Positions 28,943 through 41,560 of a DNA stretch of 64,000 nucleotides are shown piece after piece (the stretch's first letter is position 1; the number at the start of each line of letters is the position of its first letter). The position numbers were made by a program, and so were the translations under genes. The DNA comes from Ancistrus triradiatus (Eukaryota; Chordata; Actinopteri; Siluriformes; Loricariidae), in contig JAJAGP010000092.1 in NCBI GenBank assembly GCA_025084515.1, forward strand, positions 1 through 64,000, written 5' to 3'. The notes below the pieces were generated by a model. That model was not told the DNA's origin. It did no database searches and was given only the letters and a program-made list of their open reading frames with translations.

Positions 28943-29690
28943 TCAAGCTCGACTGAAGGTGTAGCAATAACTATCTACATTAACACTGTGTTGATGTAAA
29001 GTTCCCATGATGACAAATAAACTAATGTTCATGTGTGTACGTGAGTAAGTACTGCTTAGTTCCCGACAGCGTCTAAAAGACACCTCACATATAAAAACAC
29101 ATTCCCGCTCTCTATGCATCTCTAAATAGCATGCCATCTACTGAAGTTGGGAAGACTGCACAGCACTGTTTGGGATGAGACAATTATGGTATATGGAGCA
29201 ATTTGCAAAGTGAACTGCTATGCAATCAATATCCATACCTTACTGACTGGGAGAATTATGCAGTTATGTCCATTTTGCATTGGCAACCTGGGCGAGAGAA
29301 CATTTGCCTTCATAGCTATTTAGAATTGGGCCCTGCATGCTGGCTTGCAAAATCAATGTGGAAATAAATAAATTGTAGACAACTGGCCTGAATAACACAT
29401 GGATACTTGCACTCTCCATATACAGCCTGAGCAAATTGTGTCTGTACAATCCTTAGCAATGAGTTACAACTGATGAATTTATACATGACATTCATTATAT
29501 ACTGTATGTAATAAATAAAGCATCACACATTTTGCAGGTGAACAGTTTAATTTAGATTTTGCAGTTCATATATTTTATAGTACTTATTGAGAAATAAAAT
29601 AGTCAAATGCATATTAATCCCACATACTACCAAACAACAGAGCATGAGAAAAAGGTATGTGCCATTTAATGACCATCGCAAAAGGACCGT
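28943..29690. other. intergenic stretch, no feature recognised
   Basis: No repeat or coding evidence seen. Confidence 0.4.
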
Positions 29691-29694
29691 TCAC

Positions 29695-30733
29695 TCAGAC
29701 CAAAAAAAAATGTACCCAGATAGAAATGTCAGATTGCTTCAAAACTCTCTACGTCTCAGGCAGATACATAAATGATTACAGGTGTGATCTGACACTGGGA
29801 CTTGCCACAAGATGTAAAAGTGCTGCTCTATAAAAAGGCTCTCAGAGGCTACTTTTAGATAGTGTACCTCTTGGTGAGAGATCGTTGACTGCTACACATG
29901 CCTTTACGAGGCACTCAAGGACATTTTGCCCAGTTGACAGACTTTGAGAGGGGGCGCATCATTGGACTGAGAGAAGCAGGATGCAACAAATTGCCCCCAT
30001 CAAGGCCGTTCTGACCTAGCTTTTAGGAGGTGTTGGGAGGAGTCATTCCGTGAGGGCACGTGCACACAGCAAACAGGCTCTGGATGGGCCAGACATCACC
30101 AGTAGAGAAACTCATTTTATCCATCGACAAGGATAAGCAGCTCCCACAGTTTCATTGTCCACCATCCACACAAAGGTGGCAGCTTCACTACTCGCCCATC
30201 TCTGCCTGGACCATTTCCAGGCACTTAGTAGTACAAAGTCTGTTGTCACGGCACACATTAGGTCTCCTGCCATTGACAGCCAGCCCCCCGTCGCCTTAGG
30301 TTGCAGTTGTGTCGTGAACAAGAAACCTGGATTCCTATGGACTGGGACTGCATTGTCTTTAGCAACGACTCGGGTTCTGTCTGGGTAGGGTTTGAGTATG
30401 GAGACCACATTCTGAGCGTTTCAATCCTGCCTTTGCTGTGGAGCAACACAATGCCCAACTGCTGGTGTGATGATCTGGGGAGCCATCACATACAACAGTC
30501 GGTCACCCCTAGTAGTGATACGAGGGACACTAACAGTTCAGCAATATGTGCAGAACATCCTGCTGCCTCTCATGGCTGAGCTTCCAACTGGCATTTTTTA
30601 CCAGGATAATGCTCATCCACATACAGCAATGGTTTCCCAGGAATGTCTCCGCCAGATTGCAACACTTCCTTTGCCTGCCTGATTGCCAGAGTTATTGCCA
30701 AACAAACATTTCTGGGACCAGCTGGGACACCAG
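29695..30733 (+). mobile_element. Tc1-like relic (family B), plus strand, cut by a SINE
   Basis: Starts tgtacccagatagaaatgtc. Coding remnants include GAITYNSRSPLVVIRGTLTV in 30470-30550 and ELPTGIFYQDNAHPHTAMVS in 30573-30640; the second carries the catalytic Asp of the QDNAHPH motif. Frameshifts separate the pieces. The 3' end is replaced by a SINE from about 30735. Confidence 0.8.
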
Positions 30734-30734
30734 T

Positions 30735-30915
30735 TTAGCAGATTTAGCAGATGCCCTTATCCAGAGCAACTTACAATTGACTCCTCCTTAAATCGAAGTA
30801 ATTGTGGATTAAGGGTCTTGAGCAAGCACCCAACTGTGACAGCCTGGCAGAGGTGAGATTTTAACCCTGGATTTTCTGCTCTGTAGTCCAGTACATGAAC
30901 CACTAGGTCACCACA
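30735..30915 (-). mobile_element. tRNA-derived SINE, 'gtggtagcctagcgg' family
   Basis: agatgcccttatccagagca, then gattaagggtcttgagcaag and ttttaaccctggattttctg. Minus strand, abutting the Tc1 family B relic. Confidence 0.8.
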
Positions 30916-31289
30916 TACAGAACCTTTATGCTTCTATGCCCAACCATAAGTCATCTTGTATCCAGGCAAGAGGCAACCCAACTTCATAAATTGTACAGTT
31001 TTCCCCAATAAACCTTTTGATCTGATATTGAATCACTTATAAATTATAGATAATATCTTACATATTACATACACTTACATATATCAGCATTACATTCAAA
31101 CATGTAACATTTCATTCAGCTACAGCAACTCCTTCTTGGTAAGTTATTTTTTATGTCAATGAGTATGTAACAAATTGAAATAAAAAGTTAGGACAAGTGG
31201 CATAGACACTGTACAGTGTTGCCAGATGTATGATGTTACAATATACAGTGCTGTACTGAACATACATTTTACTTACCATACCATATTTT

Positions 31290-32445
31290 ACTTCAGTGAT
31301 TCCTAAACTTTTTTTGCAGTGCCCCCTTTTCAAGATAAAAATATCCAAGCCCCAATCATAAACTCGTATGTGCACGTCTTTTGTGTCCTGGAATCCTACA
31401 CTGAAATTTTTTTAAACATTGTAATTGTAACCCGATTGATGTGTATAGAGACTTTCTGTGTAAGTTACTTGTGATTGTGTGGATTGGACTTTCTGCTACT
31501 TCTTCAAAGATCTGGGCATACCGGCTTCAATGGTTCAAAATGTTATCAAGAGGTTTCCTTCTCATGGAATAGTCAGGAACCTTCCAGAATGTGGTGGAAA
31601 GAGGAAAAGTCGAATTGTGGCAAAGAAACCACGTACATCATCTGGGGTGATGGTTCCAACCTGTACCATATGCCACACACTGAATAAAACAAGACTCTAT
31701 GGGCAAAGACCAAGGAGAAACTAACTGCTTAAAGAAAGGCATAAAAAGAGCAACTGAATTTTGCCAAACTTCCATAGACAAACCACAATCCTTCAAAGAA
31801 AATGTTCTATGGACAAATGAAACTAGAGCTCTTTGGCAATGTATAGAAGCATTATATTTATAGATGACAAAATGAAGCCTATAAAGTAAAATGCACCCTA
31901 TCAACAGTGAAACCTGGTGGAGAATCCATACTGGTAGCTTTGCTGCCTCTGGGACTGGAGGCCTTGAACATGTTACAGAAACAATTCAATCAAACGATCT
32001 TAGAGTGAAATGTGCTCCCAAGTCTAAGAAAACCAGGTCAGAGTCAAACAAAATGGTCCTACAGCAAGACAATGACCCAAAGCACACAGTAGAAAGAAAA
32101 AATAATTGACTGTTTGATTCCTGATCTCAATCCAATTGAAAATCTTTAGTGAGATGAAATCGGGAAATGGGAAAAGGAATGCTGCAAATAGTCAAGAGCT
32201 AGAGAGAACTGCAGTGGAAGAAACTACCAGCAGACAGGTACAAGAAACTCTACAACAACAACAAAAAACATACTCAGGCTGTCATTGTTGCCAAAGGTTG
32301 TGTAACCAAGTATTACAGAAGGGTGCAGTCAGTCCTATCCATGTCTTATACTGATTTTATTTATTTGTTTTTTTTTATTTGCATTTTCCATAGCCTCCCA
32401 AGTTTTGTGATTTGGGGTTGTATTTTCTGAAGTCTCACATGACTT
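31290..32445 (+). mobile_element. Tc1-like relic (family F)
   Basis: 31479-31725 reads KDLGIPASMVQNVIKRFPSH and GGKRKSRIVAKKPRTSSG, the N-terminal DNA-binding part. 32050-32100 reads KMVLQQDNDPKHTVERK with the catalytic Asp. The 3' terminal sequence tttgcattttccatagcctc resembles family A. Several stops and frameshifts. The left limit is uncertain. Confidence 0.75.
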
Positions 32446-33000
32446 GCTTGATTTTTGTATATGCATCTGCATCCAGTTTTCCACTGCCTGTACCCCAGAC
32501 AGCACCCCCAGAGAAAACTACATCACAAAGAAATTGTGTGATGCCGGTTGACTAGTGAATCAGTAAACTCTGCCCGGAGTTGAAAATGACTCCAATCTTC
32601 TAGATGTATTGTGAGTGCAGCAACCTTCCTATTTCTTGTTTAAGGAGGCTAACTTACCATACAGTCATAAGAACACCATGACAATACGTTGACTTGTATG
32701 TTAAGTGCACACAGAAAGATTTCCAGAATAACGTCCATGCAGTGCTCCATTTCACCAGAATGCACACTCATTCACATTCATTAAGGACACAATCAGTGCT
32801 TGCACACATTGACATGTTGTTAGAGCCTGTTAGAAATCCATGTTAGAGCTTGCTTATCTCTGTTAGCCTTGTTTAACCTCATTTAGCTTTGTATAGACTA
32901 TTGCTTTGTTAGACAGTCTGTGCTGTTTTTCCTGTTCACCTTGGGTCTTCCGTTTGCCTGTTTACCGGTTGATCACTGTCTTTTCAGTTAGCCTTGAAGG

Positions 33001-34616
33001 TACAATGCTGCTCGAAAGTTTGAGAACCCTTTAGAATTTTCTATATTTTTGCATAAATATGACCTAAAACATCATCAGATTTCCACACAAGTCCTAAACG
33101 TAGATAAAGAGAACCCAGTTAAACAAATGAGAAATACATATTATACTTGGTCATTTATTTATTGAGAAAAATGATCCAACATATTGGTGACATATTCATA
33201 TTATTATACATTAGTGAGTGGCAAAAGTATGTGGACCTTTGCTTTCAGTATCTGGTGTGACCCCCCTGTGCAGCAATAACTGCAACTAAATGTTTCCGTT
33301 AACTGTTGATCAGTCCTGCACATCGGTTTGGAGGAATTTTAGCCCATTCCTCCGTACAGAACAGCTTCAACTCTGGGATGTTGGTGGGTTTCCTCACTAA
33401 CTGCTCACTTCAGGTACTTCCACAACATTGCGATTGGATTAAGGTCAGGACTTTGACTTGGCCATTCCAAAACATTAACTGTATTCTTCTGTAACCATTC
33501 TTTGGTAGAACGGCTTGTGTGCTTAGGGTTGTTGTCTTGCTGCATGACTCACCTTCTTGTGAGATTCAGTTCATGGACAGATGTCCTGACCTTTTCCTGT
33601 AGAATTCTCTGATATAATTCAGAATTCATTGTTCCATCAATGCTGGCAAGCAATCCTGGCCCCGATGCAAGCAAAACAGGCCCAAACCATGGATTTACCA
33701 CCACTATGTTTCACAGATGGGGAATAAGGTTCTTATGCTGGAATGCAGGTTTTCTTTTCTCCAAACATAACGCTTGTCTTTTAAACCAAAACAAAAGTTC
33801 TATTTTTTGGTCTCATCCCCAAACCACAAAACATTCTTCCACCAATAGCCCTTCTGTTTTGTCCACGTGATCTTTAGCAAACTGCCAGACGAGCAGCAAT
33901 GTTCTTTTGGAGAGAGCAGTTGCTTTTCTCTTTGCAACCCTGCCATGCACACCATTGTTGTTCAGTGTTCTTCTGATGGTGTACTCATGAACATCAGCCA
34001 ATGTGAGAGAGGCCTTCAGTTGCTTAGAAGTTACCCTGGGGTCCTTTGTGACCTCGCCAACTATCACACACCTATTACATGCCTTGCTCTTACCCCTGGG
34101 CAGGGTAACAATGGTCTTGAATTTCCTCCATTTGTACACAATCTGTCTGACTGTGGATTGGTGGAGTCCAAACTCTTTAGAGATGGTTTTGTAACCTTTT
34201 CCAGCCTGATGAGCATCAACAACTTTTTCTGAGGTACTGAGAAATCTCCTTTGTTCGTGCCATGATACACTTCCACAAATGTGTTGTGAAGAGCAGACTT
34301 TGATAGATCCCTGTTCTTTACATAAAACAGGGTGCCCACTCACACCTGATTGGCATGCTATTGATTGGAAACACCTGACTCTAATTTCACCTTCAAATTA
34401 ACTGCTAATCCTAGAGGTTCACTTACTTTTGCCACTCACTAATGTGTACTTTTGGATAATTTTTCTCAATAAATAAATGACCAAGTATAATATTTTTGTT
34501 TCATTTGTTTAACTGGGTTCTCTTTATCTACTTTTAGGACTTGTGTGAAAATGTGATGATGTTTTAGGTCATATTTACGCAGAAATATTGAAAACTCTAA
34601 AGGGATCACCACTGTA
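33001..34616 (-). mobile_element. near-complete Tc1-like element (family D), long inverted repeats
   Basis: Bounded by TA. Outer ends are gaaccctttagaattttcta on the left and tgaaaactctaaagggatca on the right. Repeat arms of roughly 200 bp with internal repeats (gtgagtggcaaaagtatgtg / cacttacttttgccactcac) suggest the IR/DR architecture of Sleeping Beauty-type elements. Other copies lie at 28617, 39606 and 56582. Confidence 0.85.
33220..34263 (-). pseudogene. Tc1-like transposase pseudogene (family D)
   Basis: The natural start is the ATG at 34263, reading MARTKEIS and then shifting frame. The main open piece (33813-34230) has QAGKGYKTISKEFGLHQSTV and RQIVYKWRKFKTIVTLPRG, a paired-type helix-turn-helix. 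It is followed by ASLTLADVHEYTIRRTLNNN in a region that continues to KRTLLLVWQFAKDHVDK. The catalytic half (33220-33812) is in other frames. The frameshifts make it non-functional. Confidence 0.85.
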
Positions 34617-35084
34617 CATTCATTCTTCACTTACTCCTGTGGATGACAGCCTCGTCTATTAGTACTTCAAAAGCCATCAAAAGTTGTAACTTGTACCTAG
34701 CCTGTATTGTATGTTATAATCTTGTGTTTTTCAATTAGCCCCTGCTATCCCCGAGTCGGGGCACCCAGTCACTTCTGTCTCTGAGACGGTGCACAGAGTT
34801 CCTGCTGTCCCAGAGCCGAGACACCTATCTCAGCATGCACTAAAAGCCCTAGGTTCCAATCATGGAGGACCTGCATCAAGAATGGGGTGTCAAGGGGATC
34901 AACTGGGGTGTCAAGTGACAGCTCAGGCTGACAAAGTCTGTATTTGAATACTGTTGTTTTTAGAGTCGTGGAAAGTTTAGGCAAAGAAAAAACACATTTA
35001 CATGATTACTGGGTTTCTTTTAGATTCTTGCTGGTCAGTAGCTATATAGCAGTGGTTTCTCCAAATTCGACACAAAATGCCACT
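34617..35084. other. intergenic stretch, no gene recognised
   Basis: Contains two short similar phrases (cctgctatccccgagtcggg and cctgctgtcccagagccgag, about 60 bp apart), suggesting an eroded tandem unit. Otherwise featureless. Confidence 0.35.
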
Positions 35085-35089
35085 TTTAA

Positions 35090-36500
35090 ATGTCTACGAA
35101 TTAAAGGTCTCAGAATTAATCAACCCCCTGAATAGAATCCCTCATAAGAGCATACATTAGCAAATCAGATGTTGTCTCAAGCACACCTGATATAACTAAT
35201 CAAGGACTTCATTAGTTGCATCAGGTGTGCTTGAGATAAAACACATCTAACATGATGCATGTCAGAAATATATTGCATGTGTTGTGCCAACAGTTAAGAG
35301 ATGAAATCATTTACTTTCACATACAAGAAATATCATACAAAAAATAGCAAAGGCATGGAATGTTCCTGGAGATTCAGTTTGAAGCATAGTTTGCAAATTC
35401 AAAGTTAAAGGAACACTGGTTGCACTCTCTGGACGTGGCAAAAAGGAAGCCATCGCCTACTGCCACCAGATTTCTTGAGGAGGCAGGTGCCGACTTACAA
35501 TTGATACAGTCTTACAATCCAAGCAATTGTGGGTTAAGGGTCTTGCTCAGGGACCTAACAGTGGCAACTTCACAGAGGTGGAATTTGGACCCTGGATCTT
35601 TTGGTACATAGTCCAGTACTTTAACCACTTGGCCATCACTGTCCCAACCTTTGAGAGACTGTAAAAACCCTGCAGCAAGACTTACTAAATGCTGAAGGTC
35701 TCCATGCCCAAACTCTCAAGAAAGGTTTGCTCCAATATACTCAATACCATATAAATAAGCCACAGAAGTTTTGGGATTCTATTCTGCGGTGTGATGAAAC
35801 AAAACTTGACCTTTTCAGGCCTATGGATCAGCGGTATGTCTGGAGGAGGAAGAATGAAGCATATGCTGAAAGAACACCTTGTTTACTGTTGAATGAAGCA
35901 TGGCAGTGCCTCTGTGATGCTCCAGGGTCCTTTGCTTCCCCTCAAGAATCAGGAAATCCTAAAGGAAAACGTCATGCCTTCTGTGAGGAAGCTGAAGCTT
36001 GGATGTCATTGGGCCTTTCAACAGGACAACGGTCCCAAGCATAACTCAAAGTCCACCAAGACATGGCTTCAGAACATGTCCTGACAGATTCCCGAGTGGC
36101 CGCCACAGTCACCTGACTTGAACACCACAGAAAATCTTTGGCAGGATTTGAAGAAGGCAGCTGCAACACACAAACCCAAGAATATTTGTGACTTGGAGGC
36201 CATTGCATGAGGAATGAGCTAAAATTCCTCAGGAATGCTGCCAGAAGCTGGTGTCTGGCTATGCATCACGTTTGGAGCTGGTTATGACAGCGAAAGGGTG
36301 CTCTACTAAGTATTAATGGCGCTCATCATGAAATTTAAATAATTTGAGAATGCAGTAGTCCTTAAATGTGGCTGAATTCAGAGTTGTGTTGAGCTATTTA
36401 AATAGTTCTTGTTTGGTTTATTGCAATCTTTTTAAGTTTGTACATTTTGCTAATAAACCTAATTCACAATGGGGGTTGAATAATTTTGATTATAACTGTA
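35090..36500 (+). mobile_element. Tc1-like relic (family G) carrying a SINE
   Basis: Left end includes cagaattaatcaaccccctg; right end caatgggggttgaataattt then tgattataactgta, an inverted pair. 35727-35850 reads QYHINKPQKFWDSILRCDET and KLDLFRPMDQRYVWRRKNEA with the first catalytic Asp region. 36000-36080 reads HWAFQQDNGPKHNSKSTKTW with the second. Frameshifts interrupt. A SINE lies at 35490-35643. Confidence 0.8.
35490..35643 (-). mobile_element. tRNA-derived SINE inside Tc1 family G
   Basis: cgacttacaattgatacagt, then gtgggttaagggtcttgctc and tttggaccctggatcttttg. Minus-strand copy of the 'gtggtagcctagcgg' family. It follows transposase code at its left, so it inserted after the transposon. 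Confidence 0.8.
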
Positions 36501-36924
36501 TGTATTCATGTTTGTGTGTGCAGGTAGAAAATTCAATCCGTGCTGTCTGGTAGTTATGTGCTTAGGTCTTTAGTGCTTATGACCTCTTTTAGTAGTGAAC
36601 GAAGGGGTGGATCTGATTCGTGTGAGGATGTTACAAGTTTTGACAAATTCTTTGGCATCCATCCTTACAGATTACCACTATAATTAATTTATGTTTAACC
36701 CAAGTTTTCCTGGTCATGGTTGCTGGGGATCTAGTGCCTATACCAGACAACAAAGGACAAAGGTATACGTGCTAAATGGATTTGAATTTTCCTTTTCTGT
36801 ATCAAATTGGCGAGACCACCACATCTGAGCCAGGTATGTGAGTGACTGAGTTGATATTTGATGTATTTAATAAACTTGATATAGTTCAGATTGCTATGAG
36901 AAAGTTAAGATTAAGAAACACGGC

Positions 36925-36992
36925 ACCCATTACATGTTTTGCAGCAATCCAACATTTCTATCTGGGTGTGTGTTTTTTGTCAAAGAGTGTAT
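36925..36992. mobile_element. terminal fragment of Tc1 family B
   Basis: ttgcagcaatccaacatttc then tatctgggtgtgtgttttt matches the outer end seen at 21428-21475. Confidence 0.55.
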
Positions 36993-39185
36993 AAAAATGG
37001 AATGCCTTGCCATTGTGGTAAGATCCCAATCTGGACAACCCCATCCACCTGGACAACTAAATATAGCCATGGATTAGAAGGATTTAAGCACAGATGAAGG
37101 ATAAGGATATTAAATCAGTCCTTGTCAGTGGATCTAGCCAATTTAGCTGTTATAAAATGGGTATCCCTGGTTAGCAGTAAAATGATGTTGGAGCTGAAAG
37201 CTGATGTCCCTAGTACAAAAGCAAGAGCTTTGGGTAGGTTGGAATTGACACTGGCCTCATCCTCTGGGAGCACCAAAGGTGAAGCCAGCCTTTCTGGGAG
37301 TCCATGAAAGACAGAACTCCCCTTAAAAGTATTCAGTAAATGAAAGTCTAAGAAAACTGTCCATATGAAGGAAGGAGATGGTAAGTGTGTTTATGCAACT
37401 GTTTTTTGCAAGTGGAGATTTGATCCTGGGATCTCAGGGTTACTAGGCTTGCAGGCTACCACTGCACCATGAGTGAGTGCTAATATATGTGCACACCAAT
37501 AAGGAGGGCTGTGAAAAAGCCAGGAAAAGTAAACAAAAAGTTTACCAGCAACAAGAAACTCAAAATGGCTCATCAAACTCAAATTAGTTTAATGCTTTCG
37601 CTTTTCCCTCCCTTAATGATACCTTGACTCTTTAATTATCTTTCATTCCCAGCTCTCGGCTTTCAGAGCTTCTTAGACGCTCCCATTATCAATTCAGTTC
37701 GTCTATCCAGCTTTCTTATCCCGCTCTATTCTCATTAGTTTTTACTTCCTCAGTTCTCTTTTTTCAGAAATATTCTCTCTTCTCCTGCCTTCCCTAGATT
37801 GACTTTCACCTTCTCTTTTCATATGTACATATATTTTCGTTCCACTTCTTTTGTGTGTTTTCCATTTTCTTTCTCTTTTATAGACGCACACAATTAAACC
37901 ATTTACTGGGAGCATCTCATATAAAGAAACCGTGCTGATGCTGGCTCTTGGCCAGATCATATAGTGTGTCAGGCAGGTGCAGCTCGTAAAAAGACTAAGT
38001 GCAACCCGTTAATGCTGAATATACTAACCCACGTGACCGTGCCATGGCTTCTGGACAAATCAGTTCACAGAGCTGCCTTATTAGCCAGTACAGAGCACCT
38101 CTGCCAGCCTTTGGTGGTGCCTGCAAATGCCGCTGGCACTATGAAAAGAGCTTTTAGTCACCTATAAGAAACGGCAGTTTATAATTCTCTGGAAAGGAGC
38201 AGGTGCTTATAGAGCTCACAATGGTCATGTAAATATACATATTGAAGCATAATGCTTAGAAGGGCAAAAGCAGATATATTGGGCCTCATGTATATTCACA
38301 CTGCAGTGATGCAAAATGCTGACCTTGTAAATCACTGGCTACTCTGCAGATGTGTCACTACAAAGGCAGGCAGGTTAATCTGTTGTACGTCTAATGAGTT
38401 ATTAAACACCAGCCAATGCACTTATGCCCGCCCTGCTAAATTTATGCATTTCAAATATATCTAAAAGCAGTTATTTCTCACTAACCATTTCCTGCATGCT
38501 GCACATGGACCACCATGAAACCAGTATAGTAATCTCTGGAGTCTCTGGAGTGTGTTCCAGGCTTTGAAACCATTTGGTTGACCTATGGCTGTAGTCATGC
38601 ATCAGGTTTGGGAAATAAATGATTCTTTCTTATCACACCACTATTTGGCTTTCTGGCATGCAGTACAACCCTGCATGTAACATGCATTTGCATAAAACCG
38701 AGGAAAAACACATGGCTCGTGCTGCTGTAAACCATTGAGCCGAATTTTCTCTTGTCGCCATTAAATATGGATGGGAGGTGAGGCTAAAAACATCTCTGCA
38801 GTGAAAATGTTCCATCAGCATAGCAAAAGTAGGACTTTTGGGGCCTCTGGATATGTTTCCCATGGTAAAGATAATGAAAGTGGTAAGAACGGAGAGCAAA
38901 TTTGTCTGGTACAGTGGAGCTAAATATGCATATGATTTTCATTAAAACGATCTGTGTGCAAAGTTATTAACAGTACTGCGAGAGTCTGCCTGAATCTTGA
39001 ACATTGTTTGAAACTTTAGGAGCCATACAGGAAAGAGATCCACCTTCCTATGGATTTCAGTACTGTTTATTTTCATAGGAGATTTGTATTTATGGATCAC
39101 AGATGGCTTCAATATGACAGGAGATGATGGTGGGTCAGGACAGTGAACTGTGTAAGTTAAAAGCAAATCTTACCTAACCTATTTA
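36993..39185. other. low-repeat stretch, candidate conserved non-coding sequence
   Basis: Apart from a tRNA-like SINE remnant at about 37388-37475 (gagatttgatcctgggatct), the stretch looks single-copy. 38600-38945 is notable for ATTTGCAT/ATGCAT octamer-like and homeodomain-like AT-rich cores (catgcatttgcataaaaccg, aatatgcatatgattttcat). No open frame with splice sites was convincing. Regulatory function is inference only. Confidence 0.3.
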
Positions 39186-39187
39186 AC

Positions 39188-39430
39188 TTAACAGGTAGCC
39201 AATTCAAATCAAATAAAATGGGACTGATGTGCTCAAAGGTTCTAGTTCCAGTTAGAACCCTAGTTGCTAATCGATACATTCCTGCATCCAGCAGAAAGAG
39301 TATTACAATAATCTAATCTAGAGATTTACTGTGCATGAACATGTGGATAAACAACATGGCTTATATTTTAGAAATACATTTAGAGATTTTAGAGGATATC
39401 TGTTCTAAAAACTTTCCTAATACGACTCAC
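39188..39430. repeat. possible dispersed repeat of unknown class
   Basis: aacaggtagccaattcaaat, then gactgatgtgctcaaaggtt and gtattacaataatctaatct resemble wording I have seen repeatedly in fish genomes. No second copy lies in the window to confirm it. Confidence 0.35.
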
Positions 39431-39605
39431 TGTAAACTATGGCAGGAAGATTCATTGCTGTAGTGCATGACATATTTATCAAACTATAGCAGATTTTGGG
39501 CTCCGGCTGCTGCGAGAGTGTATTTTTAGGTTTTGGGTTCAGCAGGAGAATGTTAATGGTCATCTCGGCCTATTCCATCTCATCTTTAATCTGTATATAT
39601 GTTTG

Positions 39606-39990
39606 TACAGTGGTGCATGACAGTTTGTGAACCCTTTAGAATTTTCTCCATTTTCGCATAAATATGACGTAAAATATATTCAGATTTTCACACAAGTCCT
39701 AAAAATAGATAATTAAATGACTGAGACAAAAATATTATACTTTATCATTTATTTATTGATTGAGAAAAATGATCCAGTATTACATATCTGTGTCGTACAA
39801 TTATGTGAATCTATGCTTTCAACATCCAAGGTTATCCAGTGTTGGCCACCTTGTGCAGCATTAACTGCCACTAAATGCTTCTGGTAAGTGTTGATTAGTC
39901 CTGCGTGTCAGCTTGGAGAAATTTTAACCCATTCCCGCGTGCAGAACAGCTTCAATTCTGGGATGCTGGTGGGTTTCCTCACATGAACCG
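39606..39990 (-). mobile_element. truncated Tc1 family D element
   Basis: TA, then cagtggtgcatgacagtttg, gaaccctttagaattttctc and the transposase 3' end (about 39830-39985). It is cut where a different Tc1 family begins near 40000. Confidence 0.75.
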
Positions 39991-40059
39991 CAAGCTTCAT
40001 CCACAATACGTCTGCTGGATCAGACTTTTAGCAGAGGAATTTGGAGGCCAATCATTCCT

Positions 40060-40840
40060 TCTCAATTATCGTTCTAAAAAGAGGTCAGAGCCATCAGGAA
40101 ATATCATAGCCATGAATTGGTGGAATTGGTCTGCAATGATATTCAGGGAGTTTGCATGTGTCACAAACAGAACCAGCAGACTTATCATCCTTTCACAATG
40201 CACCCTGGTGCCGTCACTTCCCCAGGTAAAGACGCGCTTGCCTGTCTGTCCATGTGATGTGAAGAAAATAGAAATCACTGAACCATCCAGCCTTACTCCA
40301 TTGCTCCGCAGTGGAGTTCCAACACTCACATGCCCATTGCAGACACTTTCTGCGGCGGGCACGGCTATGCAGCCCCATACTCAGCAGGATGTGATGCATT
40401 CCTCCTGAAAAACAATGTGACCTTGTGTCACAGTAACCATTTAGTTGGTTCAAACTAGACAGGATAGCATTAGATATTTTAGCGAATTGATGGGCATGTG
40501 CATGACATACTGCTGAGCTTGGGACTGCCAGAGGCCAGTGAGAGTTCCACCGTCAAAATCCACCTACAAAGGGCATGCAAGCATCAAAACTGGTCCTAGG
40601 AGACGAGAGAAGGTCATCTGGTCCAATCCGTTCCATTTTCTTTTCTACCACATGGACAGCTAGGTATGTGTGCGCCATTTACCTGGGGAAGGGATGGCAC
40701 CAGGATGCGCTATGAGAAGCCGAAAAGCCAATGGAGGGACTGTGATGCTCTGAACAATGTCCTGCAGAGAAACCCTGGGTCCAGGTTCATTCGTTTGAAT
40801 GTCAGTTTGATATGTGCCAACTACCAGAACTGGTTTTGGC
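40060..40840. mobile_element. rearranged Tc1-like relic (family C-like)
   Basis: 40070-40430 runs in minus orientation (gagccatcaggaaatatcat, then gcagccccatactcagcagg). 40570-40840 runs in plus orientation (catttacctggggaagggat, then tgtgatgctctgaacaatgt). The two parts overlap in what they encode, so this is either two copies or an inversion. Confidence 0.55.
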
Positions 40841-41138
40841 TCAATATAATGCTGTACAAAAATAGAAACAAAATAAAATGATTTTTTTTGTCTTCTGCAC
40901 TACTGTGTCTTTAGAAAAGGGCATGGTTTATTTTCCTAATCTTTTTTAAGAAATTAATATTATGAATAAAAGACCACTTTTTCGGTAAAAACTTGACCAC
41001 TAGACAGGTATACAGACAAATGCCCAATTAAAATGGTATGCTCACAATTTATCAGTGGCTTGGATTGTTTCATTTTTAACAGTGCAAGTTTTCTCCTGGT
41101 GGTTAGAAAAAAAAGTTAAATATATATAATTATGGTCA

Positions 41139-41388
41139 TGTACTGTGAAGAGGAGGACAACAGAGTTGCGGGGTTGTTTACCAGTAAAGGCTCAGGTCTC
41201 ACTGGCAGAGGAGAGAGGGGGCTGGCCTCCCGGTCACAGAGCGAGGGCTGTAAGCGAGACTGTTAAAAAGTCTTATAGGTAAAAGACAGTGTCTAGATGG
41301 TAGCAGTGTACTGTGTAAATAAAGCACTTTGCGTTGATTGGCACTGGCATTTGTCTCTGAGCTTGGTTTTTGCGTCACATCTTTACAT
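41139..41388 (+). other. possible solo-LTR-like segment
   Basis: GC-richer than its surroundings, starts TGTACTGTGAAGAGG, contains aataaagcactttgcgttga and ends tttttgcgtcaca, so it begins TG and ends CA with a poly(A) signal near the end. No target duplication is visible, so the call is weak. Confidence 0.25.
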
Positions 41389-41560
41389 TCTCAAGAATGT
41401 CTTACAGATGAGGAATGCAGTTTGTGTTTCCTGTAGCATTCTAGCACCACTATTCAAGCATTTAAAAGTGAGGTAAACTGAATGTGATATCAGTAATACT
41501 GTGAGACATTGCTGGCTTGGATATAATTTCAATATAAAATATAGTCATTGTACATATATA

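Noticed and set aside
39905..40408. 167-codon plus-strand frame
   Set aside because: Runs through the junction of two reversed Tc1 relics; it is antisense to transposase remnants.
41139..41388. Complete LTR retrotransposon or endogenous retrovirus
   Set aside because: Only one LTR-like segment without a target duplication; no gag, pol or primer-binding site is visible anywhere in the window.
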